Origin: Myxococcota bacterium | GTDB taxonomy: Bacteria > Myxococcota_A > UBA9160 > SMWR01 | Assembly (NCBI GenBank): GCA_022447545.1 | Contig: JAKVBI010000018.1 | Location: 62,001-126,000 of the forward strand | Length of the DNA stretch: 64,000 nt | Direction of reading: 5' to 3' | Part shown: positions 49,690 through 57,935 of the stretch, in pieces | Layout of the letters: each line of letters begins with the position of its first letter | How positions within the stretch are numbered: the stretch's first letter is position 1 | The notes under the pieces: model-generated | Database searches by the model: none | What the model was told of the DNA's origin: nothing | What the model saw: only the letters and a program-made list of their open reading frames with translations | Program-made: the position numbers and the translations under genes

Positions 49690-50860
49690 GATCGCCGGGG
49701 CTTTGCTCGCAATCGTTGGGGTGGTGGGCGTGCTCGTGCCCCTCGTCGCCTGGGCGGAGCGCAAGCAGGCCGCTCTGGTCCAGGGTCGCCTTGGGCCCCG
49801 GCGAACGGAGTTGGCTGGGATCTCCGCCCTGGGTCTGCTGCAGCCCTTAGCGGATCTGCTCAAGATTCTGGGCAAGGGCGACCCACCGCTGAAGGGTCCC
49901 ATGGCGAGGCTGCGAGGGATGGCACCGCTGGTGGCACTGATCCCGGTGCTGAGCGTGATTGCCGTCATCCCCGTCGCATCCACCTACCGCTTTGGGGATG
50001 CGACGCTTCGCTTCGTGGTGGCCGACCCTGCCTGGGGGCTCCTCTATGCCCTCGTTGCAAGCATTCTCGCGCTCTACGCCGGTGTGATCGCCGGGCTGAC
50101 GAGTTCCGATCCGCTCGCGCGGTTGGGCGCGTTGCGCAGTTTGTCCCATCTCTTCTGTGCACCAGTGGTGCTGGGTCTGGCCGCGGTGAGCGTTTTCCTC
50201 GTCTATCAGACGCTGGCGCTGCCTGAAATGGCTCAGGCCCAGGACGCGACGTTCCGCGTTTTCGGGTTTCTCGAATTCTTGTTCGGGGTGCCGCTCACGG
50301 GTGGGCTCGCGGTCCTGACATGGTTCACACTCCCGGCCTGGGGGGCTCTCCTCCAACCCCTTGGGTTCCTCCTGTTTGCCGCCGCAGCCGTCGTCGGCAC
50401 CGGACGCGCACCCTTCGACGCCCCCACGGCCGGGCCGGAACTCGCCGGAGGTCATTTGCGCGAATACGCGGGCGTCCGCCTCGGGCTTTTTCAACTGGCG
50501 GATCATGTCGCCGTTCTGGGAGTGGCGGGCCTGCTGGTCACGGTCTTTCTCGGGGGTTGGTCGATTCCGTGGCTCCCCCAGGCGCACCTTGTCGACTTCG
50601 TGGCCAGGGGAGTGGGTTCTTTTCAGGGCTTCGGCTCCGGTTTCGCGAATGGGGTCTGTGTGTCCCTTCATCTGATCTGCTTCGCGGGCAAGTTCGGGAT
50701 CGTGCTCTGGGTTCTGATTGCGCTTCGGGGCGGACTTTCGCGTTTTCGAAGCGATCAGGTGATCGCCCTGTGCTGGGGGATTCTCGTGCCCCTGGCATTC
50801 CTGAACATCTTCATGACGGCGTGGGTCGTCTTGGGTGTGACGGGGCAGGGGGGCAACTGA
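49676..50860 (+). CDS. nuoH: NADH-quinone oxidoreductase subunit H homologue (divergent)
   Basis: 394 residues, about nine helices. Family hallmarks: WAERKQAALVQGRLGPRR (about 26-43), LLQPLADLLKILGK (54-67), LGALRSLSHLF (150-160), RAPFDAP (244-250) and LREYAGVRLGLF (261-272). Several near-invariant acids of the quinone cavity and E-channel are lost: the SYE glutamate after the ALR segment is Pro163 (CAPVV), and PEAE after PFD is PTAG (251-253). The EY of the loop remains, but AEY further on is ADH. It starts at GTG inside a tandem duplication, 33 bases after nuoA. Confidence 0.88.
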   Translation: MPVGTIAGALLAIVGVVGVLVPLVAWAERKQAALVQGRLGPRRTELAGISALGLLQPLADLLKILGKGDPPLKGPMARLRGMAPLVALIPVLSVIAVIPVASTYRFGDATLRFVVADPAWGLLYALVASILALYAGVIAGLTSSDPLARLGALRSLSHLFCAPVVLGLAAVSVFLVYQTLALPEMAQAQDATFRVFGFLEFLFGVPLTGGLAVLTWFTLPAWGALLQPLGFLLFAAAAVVGTGRAPFDAPTAGPELAGGHLREYAGVRLGLFQLADHVAVLGVAGLLVTVFLGGWSIPWLPQAHLVDFVARGVGSFQGFGSGFANGVCVSLHLICFAGKFGIVLWVLIALRGGLSRFRSDQVIALCWGILVPLAFLNIFMTAWVVLGVTGQGGN

Positions 50861-50862
50861 GT

Positions 50863-51369
50863 TTGGACGTTACCGCCATTGTCTTCTACACGATGGGTGC
50901 CCTGATCGTGATCGCGGGGCTGGGGGTGTCCTTCGCGTCACGCGACAGTCTGGTGACCTGTCTGAACTTTTTAGTGGTGATGCTTTCCACCGGCGTGATC
51001 TTCCTGCTGCTGGATGCACCCATGATCGCAGTGCTCCAGATTCTCGTTTGGAGCGGGGTGACCGGTCTAGCCATGGTGTTCGCGGTGATGCTTGTGGGAC
51101 GGGACAACCGAACGTTCCGCCCCGCTGGGATTCGACTCACGAAAATTGCAGGGGGGCTACTCGTCGTGATCGTTCTGGCGGAGTGGCTTCGGTTCACGGC
51201 GGACACACGGTCTTCCTTGCCGCCCGTTCCTCCCGGATACGGGGACAGCGGGGGGCTCGGGGTTGCGCTGTACACCGATTATCTGCTGGTCGTCGAGCTG
51301 GTATCCCTGTTGCTGCTGGCCACGCTCGTGAGTGCCCTCGTGTTGGTGGACCGGAAGGCGGGTCGATGA
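50863..51369 (+). CDS. nuoJ: NADH-quinone oxidoreductase subunit J homologue
   Basis: 168 residues, five membrane helices. YTMGALIVIAGLGVSF, then LNFLVVMLSTGVIFLLLDAP, and AVLQILVWSGVTGLAMVFAV match the NuoJ fold (the last is helix 3, with VY.GA replaced by VWSGV). The start is taken as TTG at 50863, three bases after the nuoH stop, with a G-rich ribosome site; no ATG is available. NuoI, which normally precedes it, is missing. The C-terminal part has LPPVPPGYGD in the loop before helix 5. The stop overlaps the nuoK ATG. Confidence 0.8.
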   Translation: MDVTAIVFYTMGALIVIAGLGVSFASRDSLVTCLNFLVVMLSTGVIFLLLDAPMIAVLQILVWSGVTGLAMVFAVMLVGRDNRTFRPAGIRLTKIAGGLLVVIVLAEWLRFTADTRSSLPPVPPGYGDSGGLGVALYTDYLLVVELVSLLLLATLVSALVLVDRKAGR

Positions 51370-51677
51370 TCCCCGAGCACCACGTGATCGGCCTGTCTGC
51401 CATCCTGTTCGCCATCGGCGTGTTGGGGGTGTTGGTTCGGCGCAACTTCATCGGGCTCGTGCTTTCGATCGCTCTCACCTTCAATGCTTCCAATCTGGCT
51501 TTCGTGGGCTTCAATCGCTTCTGGCCCGGCGACGAAGCCAAGCTGCATTGGGATGGTCAGGTCTTCGTGGCCGTGGTGATCGCGGTGGCAGCTGCCCAGG
51601 TCGTCATGGGGCTGTCCGTTCTGTTCTCGATGTTTCGCAATCGCAATGGCGTCGACATCGACGAGGCAGGGGCGTAG
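51366..51677 (+). CDS. nuoK: NADH-quinone oxidoreductase subunit K homologue (key glutamates lost)
   Basis: 103 residues, three helices. It aligns without gaps to E. coli NuoK over the first 47 residues (from memory): MIPEHHVIGLSAILFAIGV, LVRRNFIGLVLSIALTFNAS. At the position of the essential Glu36 (normally in (S/G)LE(L/I)M.N) this protein has Ala36, and where AAAE holds the second essential glutamate (Glu72) it has Gln78 (VAAAQVVMGL). Both proton-relay glutamates are therefore absent. Four-base ATGA overlap with nuoJ; nuoL starts five bases after its stop. Confidence 0.9.
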   Translation: MIPEHHVIGLSAILFAIGVLGVLVRRNFIGLVLSIALTFNASNLAFVGFNRFWPGDEAKLHWDGQVFVAVVIAVAAAQVVMGLSVLFSMFRNRNGVDIDEAGA

Positions 51678-51682
51678 GAGCC

Positions 51683-53716
51683 ATGAGTGAAGCCACGTGG
51701 CTGCGCTGGATTCCCCTGCTTCCGCTCGGGGTAGCGCTCTTCCACGCCGCGTTCGTGGGGTGGTTCCGACGTTCTCCCCCGTATCTCCTCGTGGCAGTGC
51801 TTTCCTGCGGGGCCGTCATGTCCTCGTTCGTCTTGTCGTGTTTGGCTTGTTGGAAGCTCGTGGCATTGACAGGTTCTGAACCTGCTGTGGTCGATGAGGT
51901 CTACACGTGGTTTGGTGTCGGAGTCGGGGAATGGGCTTTCAGTACCGACGTCGCTTTTCGGTTGGACCCCTTGGCTGCCGTGATGTGTCTGTTGATCACT
52001 GGGGTCGGTTCTGTGATTCACGTCCACGCTGCGGGTTCCATGCGCGATGATTTTCGAGAGGACGCGGGAGCCCAGCGTTTCTTCTGCTACCTGGGTGCAC
52101 TGACAGCGTTCGCATTGGTGGTCGTCCTTGCCGAGGATTTGATTTTCCTGCTGTTGGGATGGCAGGGGGTCGGTGTCGCGACCTGGCTTCTGGTAGGTTT
52201 CTGGTACGGTGAAGCTCGCAGCGAAACTGCAGCTCGCTGCGCGTTTCTGATGGACCGGTTTGGCGATGCCGCCCTGCTTCTGGGCGGGTTTCTGATCTTC
52301 ACAGTCATGGCCGAAGTGGGGCGCTCGGGTTTCTCGTTCCAGGAGATTGAGATTGCCTGGGCGGAGATCGCCAGTGCACTTTCAGCAGAGCCCGGTTCGA
52401 GCGCGGGCAACTCCGGGACCCTCGTTCGGATCAGTGCCCTGTGCCTCTTGGTGGCGGCGGCCGCGAAATCGGCTCAATTCCCACTGCACGTGTGGTTGCG
52501 CGGGGTCGTGGAGGGTCCGGTGCCCGCATCGGCGCTGATCCATTCATCGGCGACCCTCGCCATGGGTGTGTATCTGCTGTGTCGCTTGGACTTCGTGTTC
52601 GTTTCGGACCCGGTGGCTGCCGATGCGGTGGCGTGGTTGGGCGCCCTCACGGCTCTTCTGGCTGTTTCGTTCGCAACGACAGGTAGAGAACTCAACCGGG
52701 TGCTGTCGCATCTGGCCCTGAGCCAGGTCGGTCTGATCTTTCTGGCCTTCGCGGCCGGCATGCCCGCCGCCAGTGTGTTCCACCTGGTGACCTGCGCGTT
52801 CAGCCTGGCTCTTCTATTCCTGGTGGCGGGCTCGACGATTCGGGTGTTCCGGGGTGAGCGGGAAATGGATCAGATGGGGGGTCTGATCCACCAGGTCCCT
52901 GTTCTGGCCGGTTTTTTCGGGGTTGGTGCTTTGGCGCTCTCGGGCTTCCCCGCTCTGTCGGGTTTCTTCTCTCGAGATCTCGTGCTGCTGGCCGTAGCCA
53001 ACTCCTCTTTGACGGGCCGTGCTGGCCTCTACGCGGTGGCTCTGATCGTGGTGGCAGCAACTGCATTCTCGGTGCTTCGCTGTTTCCTGCGGGTCTTTCT
53101 CGGCGAGCCCGAGCGGAAGGTGGCGAACATAGAACTTCCCCGCCTTGCGACTCGAATACACTCCCACCCGTTGTACGTCCTGGCCTTCTTGGCCACCACC
53201 ATCGGCTTCCTGGTTGGCCTTCCTCAGTTCTGGGGGGACGTCATCGACGTTCAGAGGTCGAATAGCCTGGCGAACTTCCTTCGATCCCCCGTGGTGGACG
53301 AGACCGCATCCGGGCTCGAGCACTGGATGGTTCTGCTCGGCCTTTCGATGACCGCGGTCGGTTACGGGTTGGCATGGGTTCTGTACGTCCGGCGCCCCGA
53401 ACTTCGAACGACTTCATCGAGCGGGATTCGAGCCGTTCGGCGTCTACTGGCCGAGGAATGCTTCATCCCGCAGCTTTATCAGCGTCTTGGGGCTCGACCT
53501 TTCGACTCCTTTGCCCGTCCGTTCGTGTCCCGGGTCATCGGTCCCCATCCATCTGATGGGAGATGGGTTTCCAACGCATCGCGGGCGTTGCGCTTGGGCA
53601 CCGTTCATCTGCTGAAGCGGTCGCAGACGGGCCCCCTACAGGTTCATGTGTTCGTCGTTCTGGTTGGAGTGCTGGCCGTGGTAGGGCTGATGTTCCTGCG
53701 GTCTCCTGCGACATGA
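51683..53716 (+). CDS. nuoL: NADH-quinone oxidoreductase subunit L homologue (key residues lost)
   Basis: 677 residues, antiporter-like, about 15-16 helices with the long C-terminal lateral helix region. GW-GVG, AAAAKSAQFPLHVWL, ASALIHSS and HLVT-AF-LALLFL identify it. Of the usual proton-path residues Lys262 (AKSAQ) and His287 are kept, but the Glu in GWEGVG is Gln161, the Lys in D(I/L)KR is Asn338, and HAFFKALLF reads CAFSLALLF (His to Cys371, Lys to Leu375). The FSKDE lysine is Arg431. The PDAM loop is RGVV. ATG with GGAG two bases upstream. Pumping by this subunit looks lost or changed. Confidence 0.92.
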   Translation: MSEATWLRWIPLLPLGVALFHAAFVGWFRRSPPYLLVAVLSCGAVMSSFVLSCLACWKLVALTGSEPAVVDEVYTWFGVGVGEWAFSTDVAFRLDPLAAVMCLLITGVGSVIHVHAAGSMRDDFREDAGAQRFFCYLGALTAFALVVVLAEDLIFLLLGWQGVGVATWLLVGFWYGEARSETAARCAFLMDRFGDAALLLGGFLIFTVMAEVGRSGFSFQEIEIAWAEIASALSAEPGSSAGNSGTLVRISALCLLVAAAAKSAQFPLHVWLRGVVEGPVPASALIHSSATLAMGVYLLCRLDFVFVSDPVAADAVAWLGALTALLAVSFATTGRELNRVLSHLALSQVGLIFLAFAAGMPAASVFHLVTCAFSLALLFLVAGSTIRVFRGEREMDQMGGLIHQVPVLAGFFGVGALALSGFPALSGFFSRDLVLLAVANSSLTGRAGLYAVALIVVAATAFSVLRCFLRVFLGEPERKVANIELPRLATRIHSHPLYVLAFLATTIGFLVGLPQFWGDVIDVQRSNSLANFLRSPVVDETASGLEHWMVLLGLSMTAVGYGLAWVLYVRRPELRTTSSSGIRAVRRLLAEECFIPQLYQRLGARPFDSFARPFVSRVIGPHPSDGRWVSNASRALRLGTVHLLKRSQTGPLQVHVFVVLVGVLAVVGLMFLRSPAT

Positions 53717-55425
53717 GGGTTGCGACGTCAGGGGATCTCGCTGGAGTACCGCCACCCGGCATGGAATTTGTGCAGGATCATCTCCTGAGTTGGATCGTCT
53801 TTCTGCCATTGGGTGCGGGCCTCGTGGCAATCGCTCTGAATGTGCTTTTGTCGTCTCTGGGGCTGGCTGGGATCCCGCGTCGCTTGTGTGGCCTCCTCGG
53901 TTTGGTGGCTAGCACGCTGTCCTTCGCGTTGTGCGTTCAACTAGTCGTTCAATTCGACGCAACCTCCATCGATCATCAGTTTGTCGAACACGCCCGATGG
54001 TTGCCGGAACTGGGTGTCAACTATTTCGTTGGAGTCGATGGGATCAACCTGCTTCTGCTGTTGCTCACGACCTTCCTCGTACCTGTCGTGATTCTCGCCA
54101 CGTGGAATGAGGTTCACGACGGAAACCTCGGTTACGTGTTTGCAATTTTGTCGTTCGAAACGTGCGTATTGGGCGGCTTCGCATCCTTGAACCTGGTGCA
54201 GTTCTATGCGTTCTGGGAGCTTGCATCGCTTCCCCTCTTCTTCCTGGTCGGAATATGGGGCGCGGAGCGCGGAGAACGTTCTGCGACTCGGTTCGCGCTT
54301 TCCGCAGGTCTCGGATCGTTGCTCCTGTGGATCGCGATTCTCCTCCTGGCCTCGCTGCAATTCGAACAATTCGGGCGGCTCGATTTCGACCTCGTCTCTC
54401 TCGAACCCGGTGGTGTGGCATTGCTTGACACCACGGTGCCCTTGATGGACCCAGCCGGGCCGGGCCAGAGTGCTTTCAACTGGCGAACGCAGGTCTGGTT
54501 ATTCGCAGTATTCGCGTTGGCGTTCGCGATCCGAATCCCGCTCGTTCCCTTCCATCGCGGTCTGGCCCATCTTCAGCTGGCTGCGCCGACGGCGGCTGCT
54601 GCTCTCGTTCTCGGAGTGACTGTCAAGCTTGGGATCTATGGATTCATTCGCTACGCGATCCCTCTTGCGCCGGCGGGCGCGCTCGAGTTCACACCCGGCT
54701 TGATCGTTCTCGCTCTGGTGGGAGTGGTGGGGGGGGCACTCGTAGCGATGTCCCAGGATGATCTTCGGAAATGTTTGACGCTGATCGCTCTCTCGCAGTT
54801 GGCGCTGATGACCCTGGGAGTCTTTACCTTCAATGCACAGGGCCTGAGTGGCAGTGTTCTTCAGATGCTCGGCCACGGGTTGAGTGCCGTGGCCCTTGTC
54901 TTGTTGGTGGGGATGCTTCGTGAAAGAAGGCACACGGGACTGATCTCGGAGTCCGGTGGGCTGGCCACGCGTATGCCCGTCTTCGTGGCCTGCTTCGGAC
55001 TGTGGGTGATGTCGATGCTTGGAGTACCGCTGTCCAGTGGCTTCGTGGGCGAGTTTCTGATTCTGCTGGGCACCTTCCGGGTCCATCCGGCAGCCGCGGC
55101 TGCAGCGCTCCTCGGCATTCTTCTCGTGTTCGCCTTCATGCTGCGTTTGATCGGACGGGTGCTTTTCGGAAACGAGGCGCGGAGCGAAAACCGTTCGCTG
55201 GTCGATCTCGGGTTGAGGGAGAAGGTGGTGATGGGAATTCTCATCCTGCCCGTTCTCGGAATCGGAGTTTATCCAGAGCCGCTGCTGCGGCGAATCGAGC
55301 CCTCAGTCCTCAACTGGTTGCGGACGGTGGATGAGCGGAGTGCCGGGACCTCGGAGCGAAGGCAGGGACAACGGTCGACGGAGGGGCCCCGGGAAGCGAT
55401 GCGTCTGGCCGGAGGTCGCCCGTGA
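53713..55425 (+). CDS. nuoM: NADH-quinone oxidoreductase subunit M homologue
   Basis: Antiporter-like, about 14 helices. QFYAFWELASLPLFFLVGIW keeps the helix-5 glutamate (Glu169), FAIRIPLVPFHRG has Arg274 in place of the conserved lysine, TVKLGIYGFIR keeps Lys305, and GFVGEFLILLG keeps the distal glutamate. The WLPDAH loop after PFH is GLAHLQ. So it is better preserved than NuoL but not canonical. Start: ATG at 53713 overlaps the nuoL stop (ATGA); an ATG at 53761 would begin exactly at the family N-terminus and is a fair alternative. A charged tail (about 530-570) follows the last helix. Confidence 0.92.
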   Translation: MRVATSGDLAGVPPPGMEFVQDHLLSWIVFLPLGAGLVAIALNVLLSSLGLAGIPRRLCGLLGLVASTLSFALCVQLVVQFDATSIDHQFVEHARWLPELGVNYFVGVDGINLLLLLLTTFLVPVVILATWNEVHDGNLGYVFAILSFETCVLGGFASLNLVQFYAFWELASLPLFFLVGIWGAERGERSATRFALSAGLGSLLLWIAILLLASLQFEQFGRLDFDLVSLEPGGVALLDTTVPLMDPAGPGQSAFNWRTQVWLFAVFALAFAIRIPLVPFHRGLAHLQLAAPTAAAALVLGVTVKLGIYGFIRYAIPLAPAGALEFTPGLIVLALVGVVGGALVAMSQDDLRKCLTLIALSQLALMTLGVFTFNAQGLSGSVLQMLGHGLSAVALVLLVGMLRERRHTGLISESGGLATRMPVFVACFGLWVMSMLGVPLSSGFVGEFLILLGTFRVHPAAAAAALLGILLVFAFMLRLIGRVLFGNEARSENRSLVDLGLREKVVMGILILPVLGIGVYPEPLLRRIEPSVLNWLRTVDERSAGTSERRQGQRSTEGPREAMRLAGGRP

Positions 55426-56951
55426 CGGTTCTCCCGTCGCTGCAGTTCGTTGCCATTGGGCCCATCTTGTTGATCGTTGCCGGGGCGCTGTCGGTTCTTC
55501 TGCTGGAGGTGGGATTGACGCGATTCCGGGACCGGGGGTCTCCACGCCGCGCCGTGTCGAATTTCCAGATTGACAGCGCAGTTGTGATGACGGCGATGGC
55601 GTTCTTGTTCGTTGCCTCGTTCACCGCGTGCGTGGCGTTCGATGTGGGCGGGGCCACCTACTTCAACCCACGACGCCCGATGTTGGTCCTCGACCCCTTG
55701 GCTGCCTTCATGACCACCATCCTGGCATTCTCAGCTCTTTTGTCCTGCGCGCTTGCCCATTCCTATCTCGCGGTGCTCGGGATTCACCGCGGTGAGTACT
55801 ACGCGCTGCTCATGGTTTCGACGGGCGGCATGGCGTTGCTCGTTTCGGCCGTCGATCTGATGGCGGTTTTCGTCGGTCTGGAGATCATGTGTCTTCCTCT
55901 CTACGCGTTGGTGGGTTTCGATCGCCAAAGGTTGGAGAGCAACCGTAGTGCGGTGAAGTACTTCGTGATCGGCGGCCTCGGGTCCGCGGTGCTGCTCTAC
56001 GGAATGGCACTTTTGTATGGCGATGTGGGCCAAACCTCCTATGCGGCGTTGGGGGACCAGCTGGACTTCACGAGGCCCCTGAGTCTGGCGGGTTCAGGCC
56101 TGCTGGTGGCGGGACTCGGGTTGAAGGTCGCCTCGGTTCCATTTCACCAATGGGCTCCCGACGTGTACGAAGGAGCGCCGACGACCGTTTCGGCGTTCAT
56201 GTCCGTTGGGGTCAAGGTTGCGGTTTTCGCGGTGCTGCTGCGCTGGATGATTCAAGTGGTGGATCCAGCCGGGGAGAGTCTGCGTGGGCTTTGGACCCTT
56301 CTAGCTGCGGCGTCCCTGCTGGTGGGCAGTTCGATGGCCCTGATTCAGACCCAGATCAAGCGGATGCTCGCTTTTTCGGGCATCGCCCATGTGGGTTACC
56401 TGATGATCGGGCTGGCGGCAGGAGGCGTTGCCGGATTCACGGCGGTGATCTTCTACCTGATTGCATACACGTTGACGGAACTCGGGGCTTTCGCGGTCGT
56501 GGTGGCGCTGGCGCAGAGGGGGAGGGATTTCGACTCGCTGGCCTCCTATTCGGGGCTGGCGAAAACTCGGCCGGGAATGGCCGCAACCATGACTCTGTTC
56601 ATGCTCTCATCGGCGGGAGTTCCGGGGACGGTCGGATTCATCGCAAAGTTCGCCATCTTCGCCGCCGCCGTTGAGATGCAACAGATTCCTCTTGCGGTCC
56701 TGGGTGGTCTGACGAGTCTGGTTTCCATGGTCTACTATCTCCGTGTCCCGGCGCTGATGTACATGGGTGAATGTTCCCAGGAAGCGCCCCGATCCGTAAT
56801 CTCGAGTGGTGAGTTGATGGTCTTGACGGTTTGTGGCGTTGGGGTCCTTTTGTTTGGAATCCTTCCGAATCGCGGCTGGCTGCCGCTGATCGGCGACTTG
56901 AGCGTGCTCGACTGGGCGCGTGAGTCGGTTCAAGTCTTCGTCGCGCCGTAG
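55422..56951 (+). CDS. nuoN: NADH-quinone oxidoreductase subunit N homologue
   Basis: 509 residues, about 14 helices, and the only antiporter-like subunit here with a full residue set: VGLEIMCLPLYALVGF (helix-5 Glu), RSAVKYFVIGGLGS, LGLKVASVPFHQWAPDVYEG (Lys and PDVYEGAP loop intact), VGVKVAVFAVLLR and GFIAKFAIF. GTG start overlaps the nuoM stop (GTGA). This uneven conservation along one operon is notable. The lepB start overlaps its stop by one base. Confidence 0.94.
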   Translation: MTVLPSLQFVAIGPILLIVAGALSVLLLEVGLTRFRDRGSPRRAVSNFQIDSAVVMTAMAFLFVASFTACVAFDVGGATYFNPRRPMLVLDPLAAFMTTILAFSALLSCALAHSYLAVLGIHRGEYYALLMVSTGGMALLVSAVDLMAVFVGLEIMCLPLYALVGFDRQRLESNRSAVKYFVIGGLGSAVLLYGMALLYGDVGQTSYAALGDQLDFTRPLSLAGSGLLVAGLGLKVASVPFHQWAPDVYEGAPTTVSAFMSVGVKVAVFAVLLRWMIQVVDPAGESLRGLWTLLAAASLLVGSSMALIQTQIKRMLAFSGIAHVGYLMIGLAAGGVAGFTAVIFYLIAYTLTELGAFAVVVALAQRGRDFDSLASYSGLAKTRPGMAATMTLFMLSSAGVPGTVGFIAKFAIFAAAVEMQQIPLAVLGGLTSLVSMVYYLRVPALMYMGECSQEAPRSVISSGELMVLTVCGVGVLLFGILPNRGWLPLIGDLSVLDWARESVQVFVAP

Positions 56952-57799
56952 TGTCGAGTTCATCCAACAAGCGATCGAGTCAGGGGTCGAACCGGGCCTC
57001 GCGAAAAGGTGAGGCTGGGCCTGAAGAACAGGCGCCGCCGGATACGCTTCTGCGTCGCGCCTGGAACCAGATCGCCCCCATCTTGGGTGGCGTCGGCTTG
57101 GCGCTCCTGATTCGGGCCATGGTGGTGGAGACGTTCTATGTCCCCTCCGAATCGATGCTGCCTTCGCTTCTGATCGGTGATCATGTGTTCGTGAGCAAAT
57201 TCTCCTACGGGGCACACGTACCCTTTACGGGGATTCAACTGCCTGCGCTTCGAGATCCGGAGCGGGGAGAAGTGGTGGTATTCGACCTCGGGAAGAGGGG
57301 GAACGAGATCTGTCCCCTGGATCGCTGTCCCGACTACCCGTCCGAAAGCTTCGTCAAGCGTGTCATCGGCCTGCCCGGTGACACTGTGGAACTCCGTGGT
57401 GAGACCGTTTACGTGAACGATGCGCCCCTTCCCATCGAGTGGACTCGCGAAGTCTTCGAAGACACGCGAGGCCAGAAACTGCGTGTCGGTGAGGAAGAGA
57501 TCGGGGGCGATTCACATCTTCTCCTGGACCACCCCAGCCCCACCCACCCCACGTTGCGGCAGCCGCGGGTCTTCGTGCCCAAGGACCACTATTTCATGAT
57601 GGGAGACAACCGCGACTTCTCCCGGGACAGCCGAAGTTGGGGGTTCGTGCCGCGGGCTGACATTCGGGGTCCGGCGGTGCGGATCTATTGGTCGTGGAAC
57701 AACCGCGAGAGCTGGGCCGCCATGCTGAATCCGCTGACATGGATTCGCCTGCTGTTGTACGAAACCCGCTGGGGCCGCACCGGCGAAGAGGTTCGGTAG
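56951..57799 (+). CDS. lepB: Signal peptidase I
   Basis: Removes Sec signal peptides at the outer face of the inner membrane. 282 residues: a hydrophilic N-terminus (1-40), one membrane helix (about 43-60), the catalytic serine in VPSESMLPSLLIGD (about 71) and the catalytic lysine in ESFVKRVIGLPGD (about 136), then GDNRDFSRDSRSWGFVP (about 218-235). A short Cys-containing insert (CPLDRC) lies just before the lysine motif. GTG start overlaps the nuoN stop by one base, so it is likely transcribed with the nuo genes. Confidence 0.93.
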   Translation: MSSSSNKRSSQGSNRASRKGEAGPEEQAPPDTLLRRAWNQIAPILGGVGLALLIRAMVVETFYVPSESMLPSLLIGDHVFVSKFSYGAHVPFTGIQLPALRDPERGEVVVFDLGKRGNEICPLDRCPDYPSESFVKRVIGLPGDTVELRGETVYVNDAPLPIEWTREVFEDTRGQKLRVGEEEIGGDSHLLLDHPSPTHPTLRQPRVFVPKDHYFMMGDNRDFSRDSRSWGFVPRADIRGPAVRIYWSWNNRESWAAMLNPLTWIRLLLYETRWGRTGEEVR

Positions 57800-57921
57800 A
57801 TCCATGAAATGCCGTCGTGTCGAGAGCGGGGCTGGCGATTCGCCCCCCGGCCGCCTCGAGCTCCGGGTGACCGAGGCGCTGCGCTGGGTGCGCGTTGTCC
57901 AAACGCGCTGGCGACCACCGC

Positions 57922-57927
57922 TATACT
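57922..57927 (+). promoter_or_regulatory. Candidate -10 element, possibly leaderless glycosyltransferase transcript
   Basis: TATACT lies only nine bases before the ATG at 57936 and no Shine-Dalgarno is present, so a start at this promoter would give an almost leaderless mRNA. A TTGTCC lies 21 bases upstream, too far for a good -35. Weak evidence. The 136-base gap after lepB shows no gene. Confidence 0.3.
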
Positions 57928-57935
57928 GATACGTC

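Noticed and set aside
49644-49850. Alternative 68-codon frame between nuoA and nuoH
   Set aside because: Starts in the tandem duplication but runs through the nuoH coding region in another frame with no recognisable product.
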